Positions 9,166 to 18,798 are shown, counted from the first letter of the stretch. The stretch is 64,000 bases of DNA from Phenylobacterium zucineum HLK1 (GCF_000017265.1 NC_011144.1:2892001-2956000), one strand, 5' to 3'. Notes: generated by a model from the sequence alone, not told the origin. Translations and numbers: made by a program.

Positions 9166-10032
9166 CTATGCTCCGAACTCCGCGTATCCGTTCCGCTGCA
9201 CCACCACGTCGCGGCCGGCGGCGCGCACCTGGAAGGCGGCGCACCCCTCCGGCGCCCGCCAGACGTCGATCTCGAACCGGTCCCCAGGATAGGCCGGGCT
9301 GGAGAAGCGTACATCCAGCCTGCGCAGCCGGGCCGGGTCGTCGTCGCAAAGGCTGCGCACGAGGGCGCGGCCCACGATCCCGAAGGCGCCGAGACCATGC
9401 AGGATCGGACGGTCGAAGCCGCCCGCCGCGGCTACCTTAGGATCCACGTGCAGGGGGTTGTCGTCGCCCGAGAGCCGATAGATCAGCGCCTGATCCGGCC
9501 GCGTGGCGGCGGTGAGGGTCATGTCCGGCGCCCGCTCCGGCGTCGGGTGCGGCCGCGGCGCCCCGTCGGCGCGCCCTCCGAACCCGCCGTCCGCCCGCAG
9601 GAAGCTGGACTGGCGCACGGTGGCCAGGAGCTCGCCGGTCAGGTCCCGGTAGACCCGGCGGCTCGAATAGAGGACCGCGCCCTTGTCGCGGCCCTTGTCG
9701 TAGATCTCGTCGATGGTGGTGACGCCGCGCAGCCGGCCCTCCACCGGCAAAGGGGCGTGGATCTCGACGGACTGCTCTCCGTGGAGCAGCCGCTCCCAGG
9801 TCAGGCCGTACTGGGGATCCTTGGCCCAGAAGCCGGGGTAGGCGAGGACGACGGCCATGGTCGGCAGCGTCTTCAGCCCGTTCTCGTAGACGTACTGCAG
9901 TTCACCCGGGTCGGTTGGCCGTTCGGCGCCCACGCCGACGCCGAGCGCATAGAGGATGCAGTCCCGCGGCCGGAGATCCTGGACGGTCTCGATCGGCTCC
10001 ATCGTCATCAGGCGCTGGTAGTCGAGAGGCAT
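9166..10032 (-). CDS. 2-enoyl-CoA hydratase 2 (MaoC/MFE-2 type)
   Basis: 288 residues, the size of the double-hotdog hydratase unit of peroxisomal multifunctional enzyme 2. The C-terminal half carries the hydratase-2 motif DDNPLHVDPKVAAAGGFDRP (residues 190-209), with the catalytic Asp and His, followed by ILHGLGAFGI. It hydrates trans-2-enoyl-CoA to the R-3-hydroxyacyl-CoA. The start MPLDYQRLM was chosen because it matches family length. A 151 bp spacer (10033-10183) with no evident gene separates it from the upstream CoA transferase, so an internal promoter is possible. Confidence 0.92.
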   Translation of the reverse strand: MPLDYQRLMTMEPIETVQDLRPRDCILYALGVGVGAERPTDPGELQYVYENGLKTLPTMAVVLAYPGFWAKDPQYGLTWERLLHGEQSVEIHAPLPVEGRLRGVTTIDEIYDKGRDKGAVLYSSRRVYRDLTGELLATVRQSSFLRADGGFGGRADGAPRPHPTPERAPDMTLTAATRPDQALIYRLSGDDNPLHVDPKVAAAGGFDRPILHGLGAFGIVGRALVRSLCDDDPARLRRLDVRFSSPAYPGDRFEIDVWRAPEGCAAFQVRAAGRDVVVQRNGYAEFGA

Positions 10033-10183
10033 GCTCAGATCGGCCCCCAACAAGAGCGCTTCCGGCGACCGCTCGAGCGGCTGGAAGCTCGGCGCGGCGT
10101 CCTCGACACCTTGTCTTTCAGCACCTGCATGCGGCTGGGACTCTCCAATATCGCTGGCCACGGACGCCCGAGGGCGCATGCCT

Positions 10184-11428
10184 TCAGCCGGTCTCGCCGG
10201 CCCCACGGGCCGGCGCCGCCCCGAGGACGCCCTTGCCGCGGAGCGCCTCGACTTCCGACGGTCCCAGCCCGAGCAGCTCGCCCAGCACCTCGTCCGCGTC
10301 CTGCCCGAGCAGCGGCGGCGACTGGGGCTCGCACAGCGGCGTGCCCGTCATCCTGATGGGATTGCGCACGACCGGCAGTTCGCCGCCCAGCGCGTGGCGG
10401 ATCGACAGGACCGAGTCGCGCGCGCGCACCTGGGGGTCCTCAGCCGCTTCGGTGAGCGTCAGCACCGCGCCGGCCATCAGGCCCGCCTCGTTCAGCACCT
10501 TCAGCCAGTGCGCCCGCGGGCGCGTGCGGAACATCGCCTCCACGTCGGCCAGCAGGGCTTCCTGGTTATCCGTTCGGAGCCACCGGTCGGCGAAGCGCGG
10601 GTCGGCCGCCAGATCCGGCCGCTCGGTCGCGCGGCAGAAACGGGCCCAGTCGGAGTCCGCGCCTATGGTCATCTGAAACCAGCCGTCTGCGGTCTCGAAG
10701 GCCCCGCCCGGGATGTAGCCGCGGGTCCGTACGCCGCGCGGCGGCTCTTCGCCCGACAGCAGGGTCGCCACCATCTTGTAGCCGACGAGAGCCAGCCCGG
10801 AGTCGAGCAGCGCGAGGTCGATGTGCTGGCCGCCGGCGTTGGCGCTGGAGCGGGCGTAGAGCGCCGCCACCACCGCCAGGGCCCCGTGCATGCCGGCGGA
10901 GAAGTCCATGATCGAGACGGGGCTGGCCTGCGGCGGATCCCCCGGTCGGCCCGTCATGCTCATGTAGCCGGTCAGCCCCTGGACGATGTTGTCCATGCCC
11001 GGCCGCTCCCGATAGGGGCCGGTCTGCCCGTACCCCGTGACGGACAGGTAGATGACGTCCGGCCGGACGGCGCGGATGGCCTCGTAGTCGAGTCCGCGGC
11101 GCGCCAGGTCCCCGACCTTGTAGTTCTCGATGAACACGTCGCAGCTGGCCGCCAGCCGGCGGACGAGCTCGGCGCCGCCCTCTGCGGCCAGGTCGACGGC
11201 GATCGACTTCTTGTTGCGGTTCACGGCGACGAACACCGAGCGGTCGGAGGTCTCGCGGCCTTCCGCGTCGCGGACCACGCCAAGCCCCATCTGCCGCATC
11301 GGATCGCCGTCCAGCGCCTCGACCTTGATCACCTCGGCGCCGAGGTCGGCCAGCAGCTGGCCCGCCCAGGGCGCGGCGAAGACGCGACCGAGCTCCAGCA
11401 CACGTACGTTCGACAACGGCGCGGGCAT
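10184..11428 (-). CDS. CaiB/BaiF family CoA transferase
   Basis: 414 residues, family III CoA transferase. The N-terminal VLELGRVFAAPWAGQLLADL and GAEVIKVE are typical, as are ENYKVGDLARRGLDYEAI and YLSVTGYGQTGP. The catalytic Asp expected around residue 169 fits IMDFSAGMHG. The enzyme moves CoA from one acyl-CoA to a free acid without ATP. It is followed by a second operon segment and preceded 52 bp upstream by a crotonase. It is one of three such transferases here, with different active-site surroundings, suggesting different acids. Confidence 0.93.
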   Translation of the reverse strand: MPAPLSNVRVLELGRVFAAPWAGQLLADLGAEVIKVEALDGDPMRQMGLGVVRDAEGRETSDRSVFVAVNRNKKSIAVDLAAEGGAELVRRLAASCDVFIENYKVGDLARRGLDYEAIRAVRPDVIYLSVTGYGQTGPYRERPGMDNIVQGLTGYMSMTGRPGDPPQASPVSIMDFSAGMHGALAVVAALYARSSANAGGQHIDLALLDSGLALVGYKMVATLLSGEEPPRGVRTRGYIPGGAFETADGWFQMTIGADSDWARFCRATERPDLAADPRFADRWLRTDNQEALLADVEAMFRTRPRAHWLKVLNEAGLMAGAVLTLTEAAEDPQVRARDSVLSIRHALGGELPVVRNPIRMTGTPLCEPQSPPLLGQDADEVLGELLGLGPSEVEALRGKGVLGAAPARGAGETG

Positions 11429-11479
11429 CCTGCCTATCCTCCCTGCCGGGCCACGGGCGGCGCCGACCGATCCACGCCG

Positions 11480-12256
11480 TCAGGCGCCTTCCGCGGCGGC
11501 CTTCTTCTTGGCTTCCTTGGCCGCGCGGAACATGGTCACGAAGGCCTCGGTCTCTCGCGCGAGGACGACGTTAGCGTCATGCTCGCCGGAGTTCTCCCGC
11601 AGCAGCTCGCGGGTGAGCTGCATCTGCAGGGCCGGTGCCGCGGCGAGCTTCTCGCCCAGAGCGACGGCCTCCGCCACGACGTCGTCGTCCCCCGCCACTC
11701 GGGTGATCAGGCCGATGTCGAGGGCCTCCTGCGCGCTGAGCTTGGCCGAGGAGAGGCAGATGTCCACGGCGTGGCCGTAGCCGACCAGCCGCGGAAGCAG
11801 CGCCGTGCAGCCCAGCTCGGGCATCAGCCCCAGCGACAGGAACGGGAACGAGTAGGTCGAGGACGCCCCTCCGATGCGGATGTCGAAGGGCAGGATCTGG
11901 GTCACGCCCAGGCCGATCGCGGCGCCGCGGATCGCCCCGATCGTCGGCTTGGACCGGGCCAGGAGATGCAGCCAGCTCGCGTCCTGCGCCATGGACAGCG
12001 TCGCCACGTTGGGCCGGCGGCCGGTCTGCGGATCCGGCGGCTCGGGCTCGGCCTTGAAGTCGGTGCCAGCGCAGAACACCGGTCCGTCGTGGGTGATCAC
12101 GATCGCGCCCACGTCCGCCGAGGCGTTGGCCCGCTCGATGGCGGCGACGGCCTCCCGGTACATCGGCGGGTTCCACGCGTTGCGGCGCTCCTGGCGATCG
12201 TAGGTGATCACCGCGACACGGCCGCGCTCCTCGTAGCGCAGAGTCTCGTAGCTCAT
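11480..12256 (-). CDS. Enoyl-CoA hydratase/isomerase family protein
   Basis: 258 residues, crotonase fold. The oxyanion-hole segments are VFCAGTDFKAE and RGAAIGLGVTQILPFDIRIG. Only the second catalytic acid is kept (LGLMPELG); the first Glu position is not acidic, a pattern seen in isomerases and diverse crotonases rather than classical hydratases. It lies between the hydratase at 12311 and the CaiB-type transferase in the same operon. The exact reaction is uncertain. Confidence 0.88.
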   Translation of the reverse strand: MSYETLRYEERGRVAVITYDRQERRNAWNPPMYREAVAAIERANASADVGAIVITHDGPVFCAGTDFKAEPEPPDPQTGRRPNVATLSMAQDASWLHLLARSKPTIGAIRGAAIGLGVTQILPFDIRIGGASSTYSFPFLSLGLMPELGCTALLPRLVGYGHAVDICLSSAKLSAQEALDIGLITRVAGDDDVVAEAVALGEKLAAAPALQMQLTRELLRENSGEHDANVVLARETEAFVTMFRAAKEAKKKAAAEGA

Positions 12257-12310
12257 GGCTGCTCCCGAGCGTAGCGGGCCGGCCCAAGGGCCCGCCCGGC
12301 GTTCGTCAGA

Positions 12311-13570
12311 CTAGGACTGCGCGTGGCGCGAGACCTCGTGGGCGAACATGCGGTCGATGTCCTCCTCGGCAGGCCGCGGCAGTTCCACCGCCTTGTCGCG
12401 CGTCGGCAGCAGGACGACGGCCTTGCCGGGGGTCACCGTGGTGCCCCACTGGTTCTCCACCCACACCTCGAGGTGCACCTCGTTGCGGCCCTCGACCTGG
12501 CGCTTCTCCTGCACCCGGCCTTTGATCCAGTAGGTGTCGCCCGTGTAGACGAAGCGCCGGTGCTGGCACGACAGCTTCCAGAGCCAGCCGTCGTCACCCA
12601 TCCAGTTGGTGATGATGTTGGTGAGGAAAGTCTCGCGCAGGCCGCCGTAGTCATAGGACACCGGAATGCCGAGCTCGTTGGCCCACTCCTTCTCCCAGTG
12701 CAGGCGCTGGACGGTGTCCGGCACGCCCATGGGATTGGGCGTGTACATGCCCGGGACCTTCTTGCGGATCTTGTAGGACAGGCGGAACGCGCCGGGCGGC
12801 GTCAACTGCATGCCCCAGCCGATGTGCCAGATGATCAGGTCGCTGGTGCGCATCGGGCCGCGGACGATGGTGGGGAGCTCCTCCCCCTCCTTGACGTCCT
12901 CGAAGTAGAGCGTGTTGGCGCCGCGGATGGTCTCGGCCTCGTAGGCGGCGTCGATCTCGGCGAGTTGCTCGGCCGTGTAGGGCTGCGGAAGCTCGTATTC
13001 CTTCTTCCGCTCCTTGGAGGCGTGACGCTCGGCGCGCATCCAGGTGCCGCGCTGGATCGCGTGCAGTTCGTCGTCCTGGTTGCGGTAGATGTAGCCCTGG
13101 ATCTCGGAGACCGTGCGCCCCGAGAAGCTGCTGCGCTCGTTCACCTGCACGCCGATCAGCGCCGACCGCTGCTTCAGCCGGTCGGCCAGCCGCAGCGGAC
13201 GCCACCACTCGAACTCCATGACGGCTTGGTACGAGCCCAGCCCCACCAGCGGGTCGCCCTTCAGCAGCTGCTTCTGCTCCGCCGTCAGGGGGGCGGAGTC
13301 CGGCTCGCCCATAGTGTAGAGGAAGTTGGGCGGCGCGATCAGCCCGCCCCAGCGGGTCTTCTTGCCGTATTCCGGGTCGCACCACAGCGGGTTGTCGTCG
13401 CCGTAGCCGAAGGCGAAGTGGCGCGTACCGTCCCAGGTCACCTCGTAGTTATGCGGCGGCGTGGGCTTGTTGTACTGGATGCCGACCCGCTGGCGCAGCT
13501 TGGCGATCCCCTCGTCCGTGAGCACGCCGTAGTTGGATGGCGGCTTGTCCTTCAGTGCGGCGTCCGTCAT
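12311..13570 (-). CDS. Double-hotdog MaoC/FAS1-like dehydratase
   Basis: 419 residues. The N-terminal hotdog (about 10-170, with FAFGYGDDNPLWCDPEYG and GGLIAPPNFLYTMG) is of the FAS1-like dehydratase type. A second hotdog follows (about 215-400, GDDGWLWKLSCQHRRFVYTGDTYW, shortened here). Such proteins hydrate or dehydrate unusual CoA esters. The gene follows the ligase by 43 bp and precedes the crotonase by 54 bp. It is longer than the 288-residue hydratase at 9166 and not its paralogue in any obvious way. Confidence 0.85.
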   Translation of the reverse strand: MTDAALKDKPPSNYGVLTDEGIAKLRQRVGIQYNKPTPPHNYEVTWDGTRHFAFGYGDDNPLWCDPEYGKKTRWGGLIAPPNFLYTMGEPDSAPLTAEQKQLLKGDPLVGLGSYQAVMEFEWWRPLRLADRLKQRSALIGVQVNERSSFSGRTVSEIQGYIYRNQDDELHAIQRGTWMRAERHASKERKKEYELPQPYTAEQLAEIDAAYEAETIRGANTLYFEDVKEGEELPTIVRGPMRTSDLIIWHIGWGMQLTPPGAFRLSYKIRKKVPGMYTPNPMGVPDTVQRLHWEKEWANELGIPVSYDYGGLRETFLTNIITNWMGDDGWLWKLSCQHRRFVYTGDTYWIKGRVQEKRQVEGRNEVHLEVWVENQWGTTVTPGKAVVLLPTRDKAVELPRPAEEDIDRMFAHEVSRHAQS

Positions 13571-13613
13571 GGCTTTTTCCTCGCTTCCATTGCATCCCGA
13601 TCTCTGAGGCCGC

Positions 13614-15125
13614 TCAGGCGGCCAGCGGACCGGTGAAGAGCTTCCTGAGTTCGGGTTGGCTGACCTTGAGCGAAGGCGTGCGCGGCATCTCCTGGAGCGC
13701 CTTCAGCTGCGCCGGGACCTGGTACGGCAGCAAGCGCTCGCGCAGGAAGGCGCGCAGCTCCTCCTCGGCGGGCGCGGACGCCCCCGATTTCACGATGTAG
13801 GCCGCGACAGGCACCTGGCCGAGACGCGGGTCCGGGACGTCGACGACGGCCGCCTCACGGATCGACGGATGCTGCTCCAGGGCCCGCACGACGTCGTCGG
13901 GGAACACCTTGAAGCCGCCCCGGATGATGGCGTTGTCGAAGCGCCCCTTGATCCAGAGGAAGTTGTCCGGGTCTAGCACGGCCAGGTCCGTGGTGCGGAA
14001 CCAGTCGCCATCGCCCAGGTGGTCCGCCTTGAGCTCCAGCAGGCCTTCCGTGCCGAACGGCAGGATCTCGCCGGTCTCGGGATCGACGATGCGGGCATGG
14101 CAGCCCGGATTCATCCGCCCGACCGAACCGCGCTTGTCCTTGTGGTGGGCCTTGAAGTCGGCGAGCGTCCAGCCGGCCACGCCGCCGGCGAACTCGGTGG
14201 CGCCGTAGTTCTGCAGCACCGGGATGCCGTAGCGTTCGAAGAAGGCGTCGCCCAGGTCCGGGTCGAGGGGCGCGGTGCCGGCCCGGAAGGCCACAAGACT
14301 GCTGAGATCCTCCTTCGGCACGTCGGCGTCCAGGATCATCCGCAAGGCGGACGGCGGAGCGCCGGCGACCTTCGGCCGGTGGCGGCGCACGGCATCGACC
14401 CAGCTTTCCACGGTGAAGCGGCCGAGCAGGCAGGACTTGCGGCCCGCGGCCACGCAGTTGAACAGGCCGAATACCCCGCTGATGTGCGCGAACGGCGCAT
14501 TCAGGATCTGCACCCCGCCGCGCAGCTTCGGCGGATCGTCGGGCCGGCGGTTGTCGTAGACCCCGGCGTCGATCACCGCCTGCTCCAGGGTCCTGGCCTT
14601 CAGCGGCACCCGCTTGGGCGCGCCGGTCGTCCCGCTGGTGAGCATCTCGACGGCGATTCCGGGGGCGTCCCGGCGCAGATCCGAGCCAGCGACCGTCTCG
14701 AGTCCGGGGACCAGCCGCACGGGATCGGATCGGTCGCCGGTCAGCTCGAGCCCCAGGCATCCGATCTCACGGGCGGCCGCCAGGATGGCGGGCCGGGCCC
14801 AGTCCTCGGCGCAGCCCAGGATGGCGGGGGGCCGCAGCGCCAGGATGTCGGCGCTCAGCCGCTCGTCCGGCAGCATCGGGGTGAGCGTGACCACGCAGCG
14901 ATCGGTGATCACCAGCCCGATGATTCCCGCGGCGATCGAAGAGGTGTTCCGCAGCAGCCCGCCGACCCGCACGCCCGCGCCGAGCCCGGCCTCGTTCAGC
15001 ATGGCGTCGAGGCGGTCGATCACCTGCTCCAGGTCCGACCATGTCCACCAGCTCCCGCCGTGTTCGATCGCCTCTGCGTCCGGCTGCAACTGCAGCACGC
15101 CGCGGACCAGCTGGGCCAGATTCAT
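13614..15125 (-). CDS. Acyl-CoA ligase (AMP-forming)
   Basis: 503 residues. Motifs: ATP loop TSGTTGAPKR (163-172), with Arg where Gly is usual; YGATEFAGG; the hinge region DLAVLDPDNFLWIKGRFDN; IIRGGFKVFPDDV; and the C-terminal catalytic Lys in PRTPSLKVSQPEL. It activates an unknown acid to a CoA ester. It is the first gene of the minus-strand operon and diverges from the thioesterase pair across an AT-rich spacer, so it probably marks the entry step of this branch. Confidence 0.93.
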   Translation of the reverse strand: MNLAQLVRGVLQLQPDAEAIEHGGSWWTWSDLEQVIDRLDAMLNEAGLGAGVRVGGLLRNTSSIAAGIIGLVITDRCVVTLTPMLPDERLSADILALRPPAILGCAEDWARPAILAAAREIGCLGLELTGDRSDPVRLVPGLETVAGSDLRRDAPGIAVEMLTSGTTGAPKRVPLKARTLEQAVIDAGVYDNRRPDDPPKLRGGVQILNAPFAHISGVFGLFNCVAAGRKSCLLGRFTVESWVDAVRRHRPKVAGAPPSALRMILDADVPKEDLSSLVAFRAGTAPLDPDLGDAFFERYGIPVLQNYGATEFAGGVAGWTLADFKAHHKDKRGSVGRMNPGCHARIVDPETGEILPFGTEGLLELKADHLGDGDWFRTTDLAVLDPDNFLWIKGRFDNAIIRGGFKVFPDDVVRALEQHPSIREAAVVDVPDPRLGQVPVAAYIVKSGASAPAEEELRAFLRERLLPYQVPAQLKALQEMPRTPSLKVSQPELRKLFTGPLAA

Positions 15126-15164
15126 TACGGGGACTCTCCGGAGAGTTTGCTATGACCTGTTTCA

Positions 15165-15174
15165 CTTATATAAC
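15165..15174 (-). promoter_or_regulatory. AT-rich divergent promoter/operator region (ligase / thioesterases)
   Basis: The spacer 15126-15231 separates divergent operons. Its AT block reads GTTATATAAG on the minus strand, matching the right half of the repeat seen at 51216 and 45020. The left half is poorly conserved here. It is a likely promoter zone, and the operator role is inferred. Confidence 0.3.
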
Positions 15175-15231
15175 GAATTGAGCCGCAATCAACTGGTCAT
15201 CGGACCGGACCAGCGGATCGAGGAGACGGGC

Positions 15232-16041
15232 ATGCGTGAGTACTTGTACGGTCGGACCGGAGAGCGGTTCTCGCCCGAGGCCGCGGCGATGAGCCCGTGG
15301 GACCGGCGGCTTCAGGGCGGGGTGGCCCTCGGCGCGCTGCTGACGCATCTGGTCGAGGAGACGCCCGCGCCGTCCCCGATGCTGCTCACGCGGCTGACCA
15401 TCGACATCATCCGCCCGGTGCCGTTCCAACCGCTGGTCGGGCGGGCGGAGATCATTCGCGACGGCCGGAACATGCAGAATATCGAGGCCCGCCTCGAGCA
15501 CGAGGGCGCGCTGGTCGCCGCCGCCTCGGCCGTCCGCGTTCGGCTGGCCGAGACGCCCGCCAGTCCGATGACCGGTGACTATCCGCCGCCGGAAGACGCG
15601 CCCGACCGCCCCCTGGTTCGCAGCGACAGGCGGCGTGGCGGGCTCGAGACCCGCATCCTCTCCGGAGGCCTTCTCGAGAGCGGCCCGGGACAGGCCTGGG
15701 GCCGGCCCGCCATGGACCTGTTTCCCGGGACGCCGGTCTCGCTGACCGCGGGGGCCGCCATGGTGGCCGACATCGGTAGCGCCGTCTCGTCGGAGGTGGA
15801 TTCCCGCCGCTGGAGCTTCGCCAATGTCGATCTGGTGCTCCACTTCACCCGCGCGCCCGAGTCGGAGTGGGTGCTGATCGACGCGCGGACGCTGAGCGCC
15901 GGCAACGGCGTGGGCCTGGTGGATTCAATCCTGGCCGACCGGCGCGGGCCTTTCGCGCGCGCTCACCAGACGCTGTTCATCGCGCCCCAGCCTGCGGCCC
16001 CCACCCGTCCGGCCGCCGCGGTCACGGAGGTCGTGCGTTGA
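15232..16041 (+). CDS. Acyl-CoA thioesterase-like protein, first of tandem pair
   Basis: 269 residues with a double hotdog fold: MLLTRLTIDIIRPVPFQPL in the first hotdog and RRWSFANVDLVLHFTRAPE plus ARAHQTLFI in the second. ATG 15232 has GAGGAG at 15220-15225. Longer in-frame starts would run antisense through the ligase. The family hydrolyses acyl-CoA esters; the substrate is unknown. The stop overlaps the TTG start of the next, paralogous gene, so the two are coupled and could form a heteromer. Confidence 0.82.
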   Translation: MREYLYGRTGERFSPEAAAMSPWDRRLQGGVALGALLTHLVEETPAPSPMLLTRLTIDIIRPVPFQPLVGRAEIIRDGRNMQNIEARLEHEGALVAAASAVRVRLAETPASPMTGDYPPPEDAPDRPLVRSDRRRGGLETRILSGGLLESGPGQAWGRPAMDLFPGTPVSLTAGAAMVADIGSAVSSEVDSRRWSFANVDLVLHFTRAPESEWVLIDARTLSAGNGVGLVDSILADRRGPFARAHQTLFIAPQPAAPTRPAAAVTEVVR

Positions 16042-16817
16042 GCCGGGCGGCCTTCTACGTCCAACGGGAGGGGCGCTTCGAACCGCTTGTGCCGGCGACG
16101 GGCTCCTGGAACCGCAGTCATCAGAACGGCGTCGCCGTCGGCGGGCTTCTGGCGCGCGCCATCGAGGCGACTCCCGTCCCCGCGCCGATGGTCACGGCGC
16201 GGCTGACCGTCGACATCATGCGGCCCGTGCCGTTCCAGCCGGTGGAGGCGCGCGCCCGTGTGCTTCGGGAGACCGCGCGCATGCAGGTGCTGGAGTCCGA
16301 GATCGTCGTCGACGACGTGGTGCTGGCCCGCGCCCGCGCGCTGCGCCTGCGCGAGGAGCCGACGCCCCCGGCGGTCGAGCCGCCCCTGCCGCTGCCGTTC
16401 CCCGAGGACCTGCCCCCGGTCCCGGTCACCAGCGTGCTCGGACGCGGCCATCCGATGGAGACGCAGGTGGTCAGCGGCGATCCGCGGCAGCCCGGCCCCG
16501 GGGCCTACTGGACCCGGTTCAACGCCGACCTTGTGGCGGGCGAGGCGCTCGGCGGCTGCGCCCGGGCGGTCATGGCGGCGGACATCGCGAGCGCGCCGTC
16601 CTCGGTCCTGGACCGCAAGGCCTGGAGCTTCGCGAACGTCGACCTGTCCGTCCACTTCACGCGGGCGCCCGAGGGGGAATGGGTGCTGATCGCCTGTGAG
16701 ACGGTCACCGACGGCAACGGCGTGGCCCTGGTCAACTCGGTCGTCAGCGACCGGACGGGACCCTTCGGCCGCGCGCACCAGACCCTGTTCATCGCCCCGC
16801 TCCCCCCGAAGGGCTGA
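16038..16817 (+). CDS. Acyl-CoA thioesterase-like protein, second of tandem pair
   Basis: 259 residues, clearly paralogous to the preceding gene: TVDIMRPVPFQPVEARA, KAWSFANVDLSVHFTRAPEG and GRAHQTLFIAPL recur. The start is a TTG at 16038 with GGAGG at 16026-16030, overlapping the upstream TGA. Both copies keep the same fold positions, so this is a duplication with divergence rather than a broken copy. It converges on the CaiB-type gene, whose stop is 15 bp away. Confidence 0.82.
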   Translation: MSRAAFYVQREGRFEPLVPATGSWNRSHQNGVAVGGLLARAIEATPVPAPMVTARLTVDIMRPVPFQPVEARARVLRETARMQVLESEIVVDDVVLARARALRLREEPTPPAVEPPLPLPFPEDLPPVPVTSVLGRGHPMETQVVSGDPRQPGPGAYWTRFNADLVAGEALGGCARAVMAADIASAPSSVLDRKAWSFANVDLSVHFTRAPEGEWVLIACETVTDGNGVALVNSVVSDRTGPFGRAHQTLFIAPLPPKG

Positions 16818-16831
16818 GCCGGCGCGCGCCT

Positions 16832-18022
16832 TCAGGCGCCCAGCCATTCCCGGAGGACCTCGTCGGTATGCTCGCCGAGGTCGGGCGGCGCCTTGGCCGG
16901 CCCGATGGGGGTCTCGGAGAACCGCATCGGCGTGGCGACGTGGCGTATGCCCTGGCCGTCGGGCCGGATCATGTCGCAGACGACGCCGCGCGCCTTGGCA
17001 TGGTCGCACTCCAGCGCCTCCCCGACTGAATAGAGCGGGGCGCAGACGATGTTGGCCGCCTGCAGGCGGGCGACCCATGCGGCCGTGGATTCGGCGGCGA
17101 ACAGCCGGTTCAGTTCGGCGTCGAGCTCGGCCTCGTTCGCGGCGCGCAGGGCGTTCGTCTCGAACCGCGGATCACGGCTGAGGTCGGGGCGGCCCAGGAC
17201 GTCGCAGAGCTTGCGGAAATCGGCCTCCCGAAAGGCGGACAGCGTCATCCGGCCGTCGCGGGTCTCCACCAGCCGGGCGGGCGCGGCGCCCTTGACCCGG
17301 TTGCCCGCGCGGGACGGGGATGCGCCCGTCACCAAGTACTCCTGGGTCCGCACCGTCAGCGCCGAGACGCCGACGTCGAACAGGGCGATGTCGATGTGCT
17401 GTCCAGGTCCCCCGTTGACGCGCCGATGCCACAGGGCCGCCAGGATGGCGGCGAGCGCGGCTTGGCCGGTGGCGTGGTCGACCAGCGGCGCGGCGTTGCG
17501 CTGCGGCTCGCCGTCCGGCTCGCCGCACAGCGACATCATCCCGGTCATCGCCTGGAACACGCTGTCGTACCCCGGCTGTCGCGCCATCGGGCCGGTCTGG
17601 CCGTAGCCGGTGATCGAACAGTAGACGAGGCCGGGGTTGAGCTGGCGCAGGCTCTCGTAGTCGAGCCCGTAGCGGGCCAGGTCGCCCACCTTGTAGTTCT
17701 CGACGAACACGTCGCAGCGGGCGGCCAGCCGGCGGACTAGGTCCTGCCCTTCAGCGGTTCGCAGGTCGAGCGTCACCGACCGCTTGCCGCGATTGGCCGA
17801 GATGAAGTCGGTGGTCTGCCCCTCCACCGGGACGCCGTCCCGCAGCAGCTTGTTGCGGCCGATCACCCGCATCTCGTCGCCGCCTTCGGGGTTCTCGACC
17901 TTCACGACGTCGGCGCCCAACTCCGCCAGCATCTGGGTGCAGAGCGGCCCGGCGATCACCCGCGTCAGGTCCAGGACCCGGACGCCTTCCAGCGGCATGC
18001 CCACGGAACGCTCCTCCCTCAC
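16832..18022 (-). CDS. CaiB/BaiF family CoA transferase
   Basis: 396 residues, family III CoA transferase. VRVLDLTRVIAGPLCTQMLA, GADVVKVENPEGGDEMR, ENYKVGDLARYGLDYESL and YCSITGYGQTGP are present; the catalytic Asp falls near PLVDHATGQA. The GTG at 18022 overlaps the upstream crotonase stop (GTGA) and has GGAGG five bases ahead. An ATG at 17998 is the alternative start. It is the last gene of the F420 operon and converges with the thioesterase pair. Confidence 0.93.
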   Translation of the reverse strand: MREERSVGMPLEGVRVLDLTRVIAGPLCTQMLAELGADVVKVENPEGGDEMRVIGRNKLLRDGVPVEGQTTDFISANRGKRSVTLDLRTAEGQDLVRRLAARCDVFVENYKVGDLARYGLDYESLRQLNPGLVYCSITGYGQTGPMARQPGYDSVFQAMTGMMSLCGEPDGEPQRNAAPLVDHATGQAALAAILAALWHRRVNGGPGQHIDIALFDVGVSALTVRTQEYLVTGASPSRAGNRVKGAAPARLVETRDGRMTLSAFREADFRKLCDVLGRPDLSRDPRFETNALRAANEAELDAELNRLFAAESTAAWVARLQAANIVCAPLYSVGEALECDHAKARGVVCDMIRPDGQGIRHVATPMRFSETPIGPAKAPPDLGEHTDEVLREWLGA

Positions 18023-18798
18023 TCTCCCCTCCAGACCGGCGCACGCCGTTCCAGGAAGGCGCGCATGCCCTCCTTCGCATCCGCGCCGCTCATGAGGCGC
18101 GTCAGCGCCGCGCGGGCCTCCGGCCAGAGGTCCGTCTCCGGCGCCTCGGTCGCCCGCCGCGCCAGGGCCAGGCTCTCCTGCACCGCGAGCGGCGCGCAGG
18201 CGGCCACGGCCTGCGCCAGGTCGACGGCCTGCTCGAGGACCTCGGCGTCTGGGGCGACGCGGTTGACGAGGCCGAGTCGTCCCGCCTCGGCGGCGTCCAT
18301 CGTCCGGCCCGTGAGCACCAGCTCCATGCCGATCGCCCGCGGCAGCGCCCGCACGGCGCGGAATACGCCACCGCCTGCGGCCAGGAGGCCTCGCCGCGCC
18401 TCTGGCAAGCCGAACGTCGTGTTCTCGCCCGCCACGATCATTTCGCAGGCCAGGGCCATCTCGAAGCCGCCGCCCAGGGCCGGGCCGGCGACCGCCGCGA
18501 TCCAGGGCTTCCTGCGCGGCTGCCGCGTGAAGCTCGGGCGCGGGTCTCCGTCCGGGCGCAGGAGGTCCCCCGCCGCCATGGCCGCGAGGTCCGCGCCGGC
18601 GCAGAACATCCCGGGCGTGGACGACGCCAGGACGCCGGCGTTCAGCCCGGGGTCCTCGTCGACCTGGCGCACCGCCTCGAGCAGCCGCTCCGAAATCGCC
18701 CGGTTGATAGCGTTGCGCTTCGCAGGACGGTTCAGCAACGCCACGAGGACGGGGCCGCGTCGTTCCAGGAGCAACTCGTCGGACTGCTCAGCGGACAT
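18019..18798 (-). CDS. Enoyl-CoA hydratase (crotonase)
   Basis: 259 residues. Both catalytic Glu positions of true enoyl-CoA hydratases are kept: ALGGGFEMALACEM and FGLPEARRG. The oxyanion segment is MFCAGADLAAM. The start MSAEQSDEL was chosen for its GGGAGG Shine-Dalgarno; a longer frame to 18870 has no support. Of the seven crotonases in the window this is the best candidate for classical trans-2-enoyl-CoA hydration. It lies 34 bp after the FO synthase gene. Confidence 0.92.
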   Translation of the reverse strand: MSAEQSDELLLERRGPVLVALLNRPAKRNAINRAISERLLEAVRQVDEDPGLNAGVLASSTPGMFCAGADLAAMAAGDLLRPDGDPRPSFTRQPRRKPWIAAVAGPALGGGFEMALACEMIVAGENTTFGLPEARRGLLAAGGGVFRAVRALPRAIGMELVLTGRTMDAAEAGRLGLVNRVAPDAEVLEQAVDLAQAVAACAPLAVQESLALARRATEAPETDLWPEARAALTRLMSGADAKEGMRAFLERRAPVWRGE

